64,000 nucleotides of DNA. Source: CALMAK01 sp964392265. GTDB lineage: Bacteria > Patescibacteriota > Saccharimonadia > Saccharimonadales > Saccharimonadaceae. Both the position numbers and the translations under genes were made by a program. The stretch spans positions 186,001 through 250,000 of the forward strand of contig CAYMOS010000001.1 in NCBI GenBank assembly GCA_964392265.1. The letters run 5' to 3'. Shown piece by piece: positions 39,100 to 47,268 of this stretch; the first letter of the stretch is position 1; each line of letters starts with the position of its first letter. The notes under the pieces were generated by a model. That model worked only from the letters and a program-made list of their open reading frames with translations, did no database searches and had not been told where the DNA came from.

Positions 39100-39900
39100 A
39101 TGAGCGGGTTTGTCAAAGAATTCAGTGCAACGAGTGGTGCCACTAATGTGACATCAGTACAGGTATCGATTCCTTCAGCCATACCGGTAGGTAATGCTCT
39201 CGTTGCAGCGGTTGTCACGCTTAATAGCACAGTGCCCATCGCCGGTGTGGCGGCGACCGATACGAAGGGTAATACTTGGACATTTCTGCACACCGATATA
39301 ATCGGTGCGACCACGGCAGGGACACACCTCCTCTATGTCAATGTCACTCACGCACTGACGACAGCCGATACGATCACCTTCACCTACTCTGACGTTGCCA
39401 CGCGTTCGGCTATATCAGTGGTGGAATTCAATGACATACTGGCCCCTGACGTTCGGGCTGATGGTGATAATGGCGGCAACTCGTCAAACGTACTCGCAAC
39501 CGATGCGACGACGGCGACATCAGAAGCAAATGAATTAATATTTGGTACGTTTGGCCTCGTTAATCCTGGGCGTATATTTACTGCTACCAATGGATTTACG
39601 ACTCTCACAAAAGTTGTCTCAAGCGGCGCGTCGGGTAATCGCGCCATCTGCCCCGAGTATAAATATGTGTCAGTGGTAGGAGACCAGACGGCCAACGGCA
39701 CGCTTGACTCAAGCGCGGTATGGTCGGGTATCGTCCAGACATTTACACTGGGCGCGCTGCCGCCCTCGCGGAGCGGCCGGCCGAAAGTCTGGGACGGCAT
39801 CGCCTGGGTGGCTCGTGATGCAAAAACCTGGAATGGTACCGCCTGGGTGACTCACAAAGCCAAAGGCTACGACGGGTCAACATGGGTGGAGAGTAAATAA
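39100..39900 (+). CDS. Beta-rich surface protein with C-terminal WxG repeats, 266 aa
   Basis: Residues 1-215 are Thr/Ala/Val-rich beta strands (VTSVQVSIPSAIPVGNALVAAVV...). The C-terminus holds three short repeats, VWDGIAWVARDAK, TWNGTAWVTHKAK and YDGSTWVESK, a pattern often seen at the ends of phage-tail or surface fibre proteins where it binds partners. The stop overlaps the next start (TAATG). Function unknown beyond a structural or binding role. Confidence 0.6.
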   Translation: MSGFVKEFSATSGATNVTSVQVSIPSAIPVGNALVAAVVTLNSTVPIAGVAATDTKGNTWTFLHTDIIGATTAGTHLLYVNVTHALTTADTITFTYSDVATRSAISVVEFNDILAPDVRADGDNGGNSSNVLATDATTATSEANELIFGTFGLVNPGRIFTATNGFTTLTKVVSSGASGNRAICPEYKYVSVVGDQTANGTLDSSAVWSGIVQTFTLGALPPSRSGRPKVWDGIAWVARDAKTWNGTAWVTHKAKGYDGSTWVESK

Positions 39901-40862
39901 TGAGCAGAATGGTTCGCAGACTACAGTGCGCGAGCGCTCCGGCATATCAGCCGAAGTATCCTGGTGACCCAGGTCCGGGTAAGTATTATGTAGGCTGGGC
40001 TTTGGGGCCTGGCAATTTAAACGTGCCAGCTGCTCAAGCCAACCCTGGCTGGCCTGGTGACAATAAAATTTCGGTGATACATGATTATTCAAATGCTACC
40101 AACTGGCGTGTACACCCAGGCAAGCTCGACCAGGCCATATCGCGCGGCATGATACCAAGCCAATCGTTTAAACTGATGGCATATACGCCTACGCAGATCG
40201 TCGCTGGCGAGGCCGACGCCGATATCGATGCGTCGGCCGCTATCTGCCTCGCCCGAGCACCCCATCCTATATGGCTCTGCTACTATCATGAGCCGGAGGA
40301 TAACTTTCCGGCATCGGGTGAAGCAACGGCCTACCGTGCTGCCTATCGCCGTATCGTTACACGGTTTCGTGCAGCGGGCGTGACCAACGTGGCTTGGATG
40401 CCGATTTATATGTGCCCCTGGACGTTTCGCAATACATCGGGTCGTGACTGGCGCTGGTGGCATGCCGACTGGAACGGTAGTGGGTGGCATAGCGACATCA
40501 TGATGGATCTGCTTGGACTAGATGTGTATAATCCGATGCCAGATAACGACTATAATAATTCATTTGCTAGTATGCTCGATGAAGCGCAAAATAAAATAGC
40601 ATTATCAAATCCTCCGCAGTGGGATATTGTCATACCGGAATTTGGTATGAGCTGGGAAGCTAATAGGCCGGCCTCACCTAATTGGGTAGACTGGTGTACC
40701 GAGGCAAGAAACTATGCTGTGGCACACAATATTAAAAGTTTCTGCTACTGGGATAATGCGCAAGCTCCAGTTGGTCGCTACAGCTTCGGTCCGACGCATG
40801 ACCCGACTGGCAACAAGTTGGATGGCTGGAATATTATAGTAAATGGTGCAGCAGTAAGGTAG
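39900..40862 (+). CDS. GH26-like glycanase 2, 320 aa
   Basis: WLCYYHEPED near residue 128 (acid/base Glu after His, typical of GH26) and DIVIPEFGMSW near 246 (nucleophile Glu) mark a clan A TIM barrel. VAWMPIYMCPW and LGLDVYNPM fit strands between them. It begins MSRMVRRLQCAS, again Arg-rich with no signal peptide. It is coupled to the upstream beta-rich protein. Mannanase-type activity is the closest family analogy. Confidence 0.8.
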   Translation: MSRMVRRLQCASAPAYQPKYPGDPGPGKYYVGWALGPGNLNVPAAQANPGWPGDNKISVIHDYSNATNWRVHPGKLDQAISRGMIPSQSFKLMAYTPTQIVAGEADADIDASAAICLARAPHPIWLCYYHEPEDNFPASGEATAYRAAYRRIVTRFRAAGVTNVAWMPIYMCPWTFRNTSGRDWRWWHADWNGSGWHSDIMMDLLGLDVYNPMPDNDYNNSFASMLDEAQNKIALSNPPQWDIVIPEFGMSWEANRPASPNWVDWCTEARNYAVAHNIKSFCYWDNAQAPVGRYSFGPTHDPTGNKLDGWNIIVNGAAVR

Positions 40863-40873
40863 AGAGGGTAATT

Positions 40874-41713
40874 ATGCCGATAGGTCGTCGTCTCATGAGA
40901 GTTGGTCAAAAGAAGAAGCGCATGGGTATCGGTGCCTGCCCCGAGAACCCCGGCGGTGAAAGTCTCAATGCTGCCCTGACGGTCGCCAATAAATATGCTG
41001 ATGGCGTAGTTGTACGTCAGTTTATAGGGAGCATTAAAAACCCGAATGTCTCGCCACGTCTCCGTACGGTGCATACATCATACAACCTAGCCAGCAATCC
41101 ATATGCTTCACTGATCGCGGGCAATTATGATGCGGCAATTACAGCTGCCGCCCTAGCGGCTCGCCCGGGCGACATCCTAGAATGGACGCATGAGTTTGAT
41201 AAAAAAGTCCGCGATGGTGACGCGCCACTTGCGGCTGGCATACAGGCAAAAAATCATTTCTACGATGTCGTGAAAGTGGCTAATCCAGAGGTACTGGTGG
41301 CGACCACGTACACGTGGGGGCTGTTTGCATGGTGGCAGACAGGCGATAATCCTAATAACTATGCTGCCATCAAGGCGGACATCTTGGGCATAGACTACGA
41401 CGGCGGTGTTATGTACAACCCTACGACAGGCTACCCCAACTTTATCGACACTATGAACCGTGTAGCAACATGGGCGGCAGGCAAATACAGCCGACTGTCA
41501 GTGCCCGAGTTTGGGTGTCCGCGTAGCACCACGCACGACCCGACCGCAGCTATACTCACGCCATGGCTCGAGCAATATGTTGATTTGTTTGAGTCGTATG
41601 GGTACGAATATGTCTGCTACTACGACTATAATCCAAATTCCGATAAGTCATCACTCGATCAGCCATCTTCGATTGCGGCATGGACAAATGCAGTAACCAA
41701 CTCACTTTTATAG
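40874..41713 (+). CDS. GH-like TIM-barrel glycanase 3, 279 aa
   Basis: LEWTHEFDKK near residue 105 and LSVPEFGCPR near 211 provide the two expected catalytic glutamates; ILGIDYDGGVMYNP lies between. The protein is shorter than glycanase 2 and more divergent. The start, MPIGRRLMRVGQKKKR, repeats the basic N-terminal style. Eleven bases separate it from glycanase 2, with AGAGGGTAATT as a weak ribosome site. It closes operon 2. Confidence 0.7.
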   Translation: MPIGRRLMRVGQKKKRMGIGACPENPGGESLNAALTVANKYADGVVVRQFIGSIKNPNVSPRLRTVHTSYNLASNPYASLIAGNYDAAITAAALAARPGDILEWTHEFDKKVRDGDAPLAAGIQAKNHFYDVVKVANPEVLVATTYTWGLFAWWQTGDNPNNYAAIKADILGIDYDGGVMYNPTTGYPNFIDTMNRVATWAAGKYSRLSVPEFGCPRSTTHDPTAAILTPWLEQYVDLFESYGYEYVCYYDYNPNSDKSSLDQPSSIAAWTNAVTNSLL

Positions 41714-41770
41714 GGGTTTCAGAAAATAACACATAATTAAGGTAAGGTACCTCAGGAAGGCAAAGTCATT

Positions 41771-42292
41771 ATGAATACCAGCGTCACATCAAGAGGATTT
41801 ACGATCGTTGAGTTGCTGATTGTGATTGTTGTGATTGCTATCTTGGCGGCGATCAGTATAGTAGCCTATACTGGCATTCAAAACCGTGCCCACAATACAG
41901 CCCTACAGAGTGATTTGCGAACAGTTGGCGGCCAAATACTGCTTGACCAAACTCTCAGTGACTCAGGGCAGCCAGCAACTGCAGATGCCACAGGGTTGAC
42001 GGGTAAGGTTAAGGTTAGCAAGCACAGCTACAATACTACTGGCATCTCTTCAGGGCAATTTGCCTATTGTCGTAATAATGAGTATTTTGCACTCCTGGCT
42101 CGATCAAAAACTAATGTTACATATGTATACAGGTCAATTGGGGGTACTATCGGAACTGTTAGTAATACGGGTAATCTCAACAGCCTTTGCGCTTCAGGGG
42201 GTGTTGCTAATTCAAGCACGGGCTATGCAGCTGTCTGGCTAATTCATCCCACTGCCTATGCGCCAGACGTATGGGCACCATGGGTAGAATAG
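41771..42292 (+). CDS. Type IV pilin-like protein, 173 aa
   Basis: A class III signal is clear: a short polar leader ending in Arg-Gly, cleavage before Phe10, then FTIVELLIVIVVIAILAAIS with Glu at +5. The globular part contains two cysteines toward its C-terminus, suggesting the usual D-loop. Type IV pili move and attach Saccharibacteria to hosts. No assembly genes are nearby, so this is a detached minor pilin or pseudopilin. The ribosome site is AGGAAGG. Confidence 0.88.
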   Translation: MNTSVTSRGFTIVELLIVIVVIAILAAISIVAYTGIQNRAHNTALQSDLRTVGGQILLDQTLSDSGQPATADATGLTGKVKVSKHSYNTTGISSGQFAYCRNNEYFALLARSKTNVTYVYRSIGGTIGTVSNTGNLNSLCASGGVANSSTGYAAVWLIHPTAYAPDVWAPWVE

Positions 42293-42358
42293 GTATCCGA
42301 TCAGGTGGCATCAATTCTTAGCCTTGTCTGATTTATTCGTACAATTTGAGATGTATAG

Positions 42359-42386
42359 TTGACAATTCCTATCGGGGGGGTACCAT
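42359..42386 (+). promoter_or_regulatory. Poly-G spacer promoter 3 (7 G)
   Basis: TTGACA (42359-42364), ATTCCTATC, seven G (42374-42380), TACCAT (42381-42386): a 16-base spacer, close to optimal, so this copy should be on. ATAAAAGTA just after the -10 pairs with TACTTTTAT before the ribosome site, giving a 5' hairpin. Confidence 0.8.
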
Positions 42387-42432
42387 AAAAGTAACACAAA
42401 ACACAAGTACTTTTATCGGAGGAACACTAACT

Positions 42433-42726
42433 ATGGCAAGCCCAGGAGTAGGCGGCTCACTCAGTGCTGCATCGGATGTCTATTTTAATAACCCGACCCA
42501 TAATGACACGCTAAAATATGATGGCACGCTGCATGCATGGACGAATAATGCGCAGGGCGGTGCTAGTAGTAATGTTCGTTTCTATACTGGCAGTGCATGG
42601 CAACCGCGCGGTGCATCACCGTACCCGGTGACGTTTGATGCTGGCCTTACTGACCCTGTATCGCAGCCGACCGATTGGCTACCGGGCGACCACATCATCA
42701 GCCTTAATCCGCCAGTTGCGCCATGA
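42433..42726 (+). CDS. Small surface-operon protein, 97 aa
   Basis: The ATG at 42433 follows CGGAGGAACACTAACT; a longer frame would begin upstream of the promoter. The product (MASPGVGGSLSAASDVYFNN...) is Gly/Ser/Asn/Trp-rich and beta-like, with LKYDGTLHAWTNN and FYTGSAWQPRG resembling the WxG repeats of the protein at 39100. Its stop overlaps the next start (ATGA). Probably a structural partner of the beta-helix protein. Confidence 0.6.
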   Translation: MASPGVGGSLSAASDVYFNNPTHNDTLKYDGTLHAWTNNAQGGASSNVRFYTGSAWQPRGASPYPVTFDAGLTDPVSQPTDWLPGDHIISLNPPVAP

Positions 42727-43949
42727 CACAGCTTCGCACGCTGACGACGGGACAGCAGCTGGTTGGGGTTGGATTGCCGCCGGTTGATTTGTCGACGACC
42801 GATGCGGTGTTCAGGCCGCAACGGTTTGCCTCACTGGCAGAGGCGCGGACTGCATTGGGCGCGCCGGCTGGTGCGAATTACGTGATGTGGACGTTCGGCA
42901 ACGCCGACCTTGAGACGGTATTTGCGAATCAGTTGGGTGAAAATGACATTTTGGTCCTGCCAGAGCGCGATGACCCGTACTTGATTGATTCATCCAACGG
43001 ATTTATGGCAGCTGGTGTGGCCGAGGTTGATGGCGTAGGGGCGAACGGCCTGAAAAACGGCTCGCGCTACCCGATAGTGTCGAACTCACGCAACTGGTTT
43101 TCGATGGCGCGCGCTCGGCGCGGGATTATCGGTCTCGGCCCGAATGTCGTGATTCAACCGTCGGTATCTGGCTGGTCGCAGGGTCGTTGGCCTATTTTGC
43201 AAAATGAACCATCTGGCCAGCAGTTCCAAAAACGCTATATGACGAATGGTTCCTCGGCTGACATGGTGGGAGCGCAGTGCAAGCTGATTGACTGCGAGAG
43301 CGCCAATCCATTCTTTGCCAATTTTACTCTGCGTAGCCGTAATTTTGGCGGTGTGCAATATAACGGACTGGTCATGACGGGTGGAACTACGAAGACCGCT
43401 AAACGTATACATTTTGATGGTTGCTGGCGAGGAAACGAAGGGGTGCCAAACGGTGAGACTGGCGGGCTTGCATGCAATCAAGGCACATACTTGGTCGAAA
43501 ATTGCGATTTTGTCAGCAGTGACGGTTCTTCGCCGCTCATGTGGAATCGTACGCAGGGTGGCACCGTCCGTCATGTGCGCTCAAGCAAGCCAAATTACGG
43601 CATGTTTACTTTTTGGCGGGCGGGCAAGGTTAATGTATTCGAGAATGTATGGATGGATTGTTATCGAATAGGCATGAACCTAGAAGAGAATGATGCTGAC
43701 TTTGCATTGAATTGGACGGGCGGAAAAATCATTTTAGATGGGCCTGCAAGTAGATTTCATCTCAATATCAATCCGTCGGGCGGATCTATAAAAGTCAACT
43801 TAACAGATGTTGAATGTTCACCGAATGGGTATACGCCCAACACGGTTTCTGCAGGTGTTTATACTACTGCAGGTGTGCAGAAACGTTCGGATTGCACCAG
43901 TAACGGGCTTCCGATGTCTTATCTACCATCAGTAAACTGGATCAACTAA
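42723..43949 (+). CDS. Right-handed beta-helix protein, 408 aa
   Basis: Residues 165-380 show the short repeated strands and Asn/Gly turns of a parallel beta-helix (LIDCESANPFFANFTLRSRNF, IHFDGCWRGNEG, YLVENCDFVSSDG, VNVFENVWMDCYRIGMNLEEND), the fold of pectate lyases and tailspikes. No catalytic set can be assigned. It has no signal peptide and is coupled to the small gene before it. Glycan binding or cleavage at the surface is the likely role. Confidence 0.65.
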   Translation: MTQLRTLTTGQQLVGVGLPPVDLSTTDAVFRPQRFASLAEARTALGAPAGANYVMWTFGNADLETVFANQLGENDILVLPERDDPYLIDSSNGFMAAGVAEVDGVGANGLKNGSRYPIVSNSRNWFSMARARRGIIGLGPNVVIQPSVSGWSQGRWPILQNEPSGQQFQKRYMTNGSSADMVGAQCKLIDCESANPFFANFTLRSRNFGGVQYNGLVMTGGTTKTAKRIHFDGCWRGNEGVPNGETGGLACNQGTYLVENCDFVSSDGSSPLMWNRTQGGTVRHVRSSKPNYGMFTFWRAGKVNVFENVWMDCYRIGMNLEENDADFALNWTGGKIILDGPASRFHLNINPSGGSIKVNLTDVECSPNGYTPNTVSAGVYTTAGVQKRSDCTSNGLPMSYLPSVNWIN

Positions 43950-43965
43950 CGAAAGGAAGGTTATT

Positions 43966-44883
43966 ATGGCACTTGTACAATATTTATTCGAAGGTGGGAG
44001 TGAAGGCGCAACCGTTACCAACGCAAACTCTGGCTCATCGGCTGCATCAGTAGAGGGTGGAACGCACGTGTTTGCGGCAACAGCTAAAGCGCACGGGTCG
44101 TTTGGGTTTAATGCAACTAATGTAGCTGGTTCTGGTAGCTTTAGGCGCTTTCCCTTTGCGGGAGGCGCAACAACGACGGTGTTTCAGTTCTCGGGTGTTA
44201 TAACGATGCCTAGCCAGGCACCACTGCTGGATACTCCTGTGTGTCGCTTTGTTGAAGCGGCCGGCGGCGGCCGATTAGTAATAGGTGTAAATGCCGCTGG
44301 TAATATTGTGGTTGGTGACTATCAGTCGACCCACTACGTTACCATAGCGGGCATGACTGTAGTGTGGGGACAAAAATATCGCATTACTTGTGAGGTCGTT
44401 GGAGGTTCAACGACTAGTTCTCAAGTATCAGTTCATGTATATTCTGGCACCACATCTTGGAGCGCGCCCATAGGGACACCGTTGAGCGTTAGCAACTGGA
44501 ACCTGTCTACTAGTAGTCTGATTGGTGTTGATATTGGTGTTGGTAGTTCTCCGGGTGCAATTGCGTTGACAATAGGGTGGGACGACTTACAGCTCAACAA
44601 TGGTGCGGGTAGTGAAATCGGCGACATTACGGCAACACTAGCCACTCCGGTTGTGACGCTTGGTGCAGTCACAAACCCTTCGACAGTGGGTGGCTCGAAT
44701 GGTTCACAGGTGGTGACGTGGGCTGCAGTGCCAGGGGCGAGCTCGTACGAAGCTTGGATTGCCTCGGGTGCATCGCCGGCTCAAGGTGACTTCACGCGTG
44801 TGGCGACTGGCGTGACAAGCCCTTATACCTTTACTGGTCTGACGGCAGGCGAGCGGTCGTATGGAATAAAGGCAAAGGTGTAG
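43966..44883 (+). CDS. Lectin-like protein with fibronectin type III-like end, 305 aa
   Basis: The first 210 residues form a jelly-roll-like beta pattern (LVQYLFEGGSEGATVTN, FQFSGVITMPSQAP, KYRITCEVVGGSTTSSQVSVHVY). Residues 222-305 match an FN3-type module (VVTWAAVPGASSYEAWI... PYTFTGLTAGERSYGIKAKV). GAAAGGAAGG precedes the ATG. Such proteins bind carbohydrates or other surface polymers. The FN3 part suggests extracellular location despite no signal peptide. Confidence 0.65.
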   Translation: MALVQYLFEGGSEGATVTNANSGSSAASVEGGTHVFAATAKAHGSFGFNATNVAGSGSFRRFPFAGGATTTVFQFSGVITMPSQAPLLDTPVCRFVEAAGGGRLVIGVNAAGNIVVGDYQSTHYVTIAGMTVVWGQKYRITCEVVGGSTTSSQVSVHVYSGTTSWSAPIGTPLSVSNWNLSTSSLIGVDIGVGSSPGAIALTIGWDDLQLNNGAGSEIGDITATLATPVVTLGAVTNPSTVGGSNGSQVVTWAAVPGASSYEAWIASGASPAQGDFTRVATGVTSPYTFTGLTAGERSYGIKAKV

Positions 44884-44892
44884 GTCTACGAG

Positions 44893-45126
44893 ATGCTCGA
44901 TTCGTTCATAGGTTACGCCGCCGGGACGCTCGCCGAGCCGGACTTTCAAGATTCTCGCATTGGGTTTGCGGCTGGGACACTCTACGACCCTGGTGCGTAT
45001 GCCGACTCGTCTATCGGCTACATCAGCGGTATTCTGTCGCCGCCGCATCATCCTATCGGTACTTGGAATGGTGCTGCTATTGCGTGGAGCACGATTGGTA
45101 CTTGGGATGGGCACGATATAGTTTGA
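44893..45126 (+). CDS. Small repeat protein, 77 aa
   Basis: Three imperfect repeats of SFIGYAAGTLAEP, SRIGFAAGTLYDP and SSIGYISGILSPP are followed by two of IGTWNGAAIAW and IGTWDGHDIV. The second type resembles the WxG repeats of the neighbouring surface genes. It lies nine bases after the lectin-like gene. No clear ribosome site is seen, so expression depends on the upstream gene. Confidence 0.55.
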   Translation: MLDSFIGYAAGTLAEPDFQDSRIGFAAGTLYDPGAYADSSIGYISGILSPPHHPIGTWNGAAIAWSTIGTWDGHDIV

Positions 45127-45182
45127 TTTGCCACCGTGCCCATGAAGAGAGCCGATATTATCGTCGAGAGGCTGAGACTACT

Positions 45183-45212
45183 GTTGCTTAAAAAGCATAA
45201 GTATGATATAAT
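45183..45212 (+). promoter_or_regulatory. Promoter of a leaderless 49-aa gene
   Basis: TTGCTT (about 45184-45189), about 17 bases, TATAAT (45207-45212), then exactly six bases to the ATG. Confidence 0.6.
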
Positions 45213-45218
45213 GAAAGT

Positions 45219-45368
45219 ATGAACCTACAAAACAAACATCACCTCTTTGAGGACGAACATGTCGACGATTATAGCGTGCTGAACTTTTTGTTAGAGCACG
45301 TCAAAGGCCTGAGCCCTTCATCGTTGACACCACAGTTTGTCTTTTACGATGAAAACGAAGTAGAGTAG
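45219..45368 (+). CDS. Small acidic protein, 49 aa
   Basis: The 49-codon frame (MNLQNKHHLFEDEHVDDYS...) begins exactly where transcription from the TATAAT box should start, and ends just before the argS promoter. It is acidic, with a central helix (VLNFLLEHVKGLS) and an acidic tail (YDENEVE). No family is recognised. Confidence 0.6.
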   Translation: MNLQNKHHLFEDEHVDDYSVLNFLLEHVKGLSPSSLTPQFVFYDENEVE

Positions 45369-45393
45369 TTCTCATCTGTTATAATTGTCTCTG

Positions 45394-47025
45394 ATGAATG
45401 AGATTATTGCTGCGATTGTCAAAAAAGTATTCGACCAAGATGTCGACGTGGCTTTGACGCGTCCTGATCCACAATTTGGCGACTGGGCAACCAATGTGGC
45501 AATGCAACTGGCCGGAGCCGTAGGACGCAACCCGCGCGAGATTGCTGAATCACTGGCGATAGAGTTGCGCGCCAGTGATGAGTTTGCCGAGGTAACGGTG
45601 GCGGGTCCCGGGTTTATTAATATCCGTCTCAGCGAGGCAGCGCTGTTAGAGGCGACTCGTCAAGAACCTTCTAAGGCGCGTGCGGATAAAGTAGTGGTGA
45701 TCGAGACGAATAACCCCAATCCATTCAAGGCAATGCATATTGGGCACGCCTATAACGCTATTTTGGCCGATACGATGGCCAATCTCTATGCTGTCAGTGG
45801 GGCAACCGTACGACGCGTCAGTTATCATGGCGATGTTGGACTCCATGTCGGCAAAAGTATGTGGGCGATCTTGCGTGATACTGGTGGTGACAAGACAAAA
45901 CTAACGGCGATTCCAGTCGAAGAACGCAATCGTTACATGAGCAAGATGTACGCCGAAGGATCTCGAGCGCACAAGGAAGATCCAGAGGCCAAGGCGGCGA
46001 TTGATGAACTGGCCAGGCAATCATTTACATTAGATGACCCGGCATACAAGGAAATTTACGATGTATGTGTACAGTGGAGCTATGATGCGATCGATGCAAT
46101 TGTGGCACGACTGGGCAATGTGCCGACCGTCAGGCGGTATGTTGAAAGTGAAACCGAACAACCTGGCAAGCAGTTGATCATCAGCCACACGCCGGACGTC
46201 TTTACGCTCTCGGACGGCGCCTATATTTTCGAAGGCAGCAAATACGGCTCGTTCGATAATGTCTATATTGGCAGTAACGGCAATGGACTCTACGGTGCAC
46301 ATGACATGGGGCTGGTGCAGCTAAAATACGCCGATTTCCCCAATCTCGACAAGTCGGTCGTGGTGACTGGTAACGAGCAAGGCGCCTATTTCAAGGGAGT
46401 AATTGCTGCCAGTGAACTGGCGATTCCAGCCTTGAAAGGAAAGTTATTTAATTATCCTACAGGGCTTGTGAAACTGAGCACTGGCAAAATGAGCAGCCGT
46501 ACAGGTGACGTTCTCGAAATTGGTTGGTTGTTTGACGAATTCAAAAAGGCGATCGAAGCACGCGGTGGAGTGCCGGATGAAGAGATTGTGGCGGGTGCGT
46601 TGCGCTATCAATTCTTGAAGGTGAAGATCGGTAGTGATGTCGTATTCGACATCAATGAAGCGGTGAGCCTGACGGGTAATACCGGCAGCTATTTACAGTA
46701 CGCGCATGCACGTGCCTGCAGTATTATTCGCAAGGCAACGGCCGAGGCACAGTATCCGGCGGGGGTGCAGAGCGAGGACAGGCCATTGGTGTATAAGATG
46801 GGTGAATACTACGAGATTATCGAGCTGGCGGCGCGGACGCTGGAACCACACCACGTCTGTAATTATCTGTTTGAGTTAGCGCAAGAATTCAACCGTTACT
46901 ATGAAAAGAACCATGTGATCGGTGATGAGCACGAGGCGCATCGTCTGAGTTTAGTAGCCTTGTATGCTGACACGTTGAAGGCGGGCCTGACCGTATTAGG
47001 GATTGCAGCGCCTGAGCAGATGTAG
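45394..47025 (+). CDS. argS: Arginyl-tRNA synthetase
   Basis: The 543-residue enzyme has the N-terminal Add1 domain, the class I HIGH motif (KAMHIGHAYNAIL near residue 112), the KMSSRTGD block near 366, and the C-terminal helical anticodon-binding domain with YLQYAHARACSI. The ATG at 45394 is eight bases after an extended -10 (TGT-TATAAT at 45380-45385), so an earlier TTG in frame is rejected. It charges tRNA-Arg. Confidence 0.96.
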   Translation: MNEIIAAIVKKVFDQDVDVALTRPDPQFGDWATNVAMQLAGAVGRNPREIAESLAIELRASDEFAEVTVAGPGFINIRLSEAALLEATRQEPSKARADKVVVIETNNPNPFKAMHIGHAYNAILADTMANLYAVSGATVRRVSYHGDVGLHVGKSMWAILRDTGGDKTKLTAIPVEERNRYMSKMYAEGSRAHKEDPEAKAAIDELARQSFTLDDPAYKEIYDVCVQWSYDAIDAIVARLGNVPTVRRYVESETEQPGKQLIISHTPDVFTLSDGAYIFEGSKYGSFDNVYIGSNGNGLYGAHDMGLVQLKYADFPNLDKSVVVTGNEQGAYFKGVIAASELAIPALKGKLFNYPTGLVKLSTGKMSSRTGDVLEIGWLFDEFKKAIEARGGVPDEEIVAGALRYQFLKVKIGSDVVFDINEAVSLTGNTGSYLQYAHARACSIIRKATAEAQYPAGVQSEDRPLVYKMGEYYEIIELAARTLEPHHVCNYLFELAQEFNRYYEKNHVIGDEHEAHRLSLVALYADTLKAGLTVLGIAAPEQM

Positions 47026-47035
47026 TAAAAACTAC

Positions 47036-47064
47036 TTGCACTGCGGCCAGAAACGGTGTACAGT
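47036..47064 (+). promoter_or_regulatory. Promoter of the attenuated leader
   Basis: TTGCAC (47036-47041), 17 bases, TACAGT (47059-47064). Transcription should begin near 47071. Confidence 0.7.
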
Positions 47065-47076
47065 GAAAAATGAACT

Positions 47077-47148
47077 ATGGTAGTCATGAATCACATCAGC
47101 ACAATTATTGTCCTCGGACTCATGTTTGATGTGCCCTCGGCGCCGTAG
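47077..47148 (+). CDS. 23-aa leader peptide of an attenuator
   Basis: The frame starts within about six bases of the predicted transcript start, reads MVVMNHISTIIVLGL then MFDVPSAP, and stops at 47146-47148. Its last codons contain CCCTCGGCG (47134-47142), which is complementary to the 5' arm of the terminator at 47177-47185. A ribosome that finishes the peptide would cover this segment and let the terminator form; one stalled earlier would leave it free to disrupt it. This is the layout of antibiotic- or amino-acid-sensing leaders. What stalls the ribosome is unknown. Confidence 0.65.
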   Translation: MVVMNHISTIIVLGLMFDVPSAP

Positions 47149-47203
47149 TTTGCACGCACTAGCATCCGAAAACGTACGCCGAGGGAAACCTCGGTGTTTT
47201 TTG
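47134..47203 (+). promoter_or_regulatory. Antiterminator/terminator switch
   Basis: CCCTCGGCG (47134-47142) can pair over nine bases with CGCCGAGGG (47177-47185). The competing terminator is ACGCCGAGG-GAAA-CCTCGGTGT followed by TTTTTTG. The two structures share the same segment and exclude each other. Confidence 0.8.
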
Positions 47204-47268
47204 TTGAAGCAGGTGCGAACACCACGGGGGCGGTCCCTGTGGTATGACAATCAGGAGGAGAGATAGCA

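Noticed and set aside
34347..45126. Prophage tail region
   Set aside because: Collagen-like, beta-helix and WxG-repeat proteins can be phage tail parts, but there are no capsid, terminase, tape-measure, portal or lysis genes, and glycanases plus phase-variable promoters fit cell-surface operons better.
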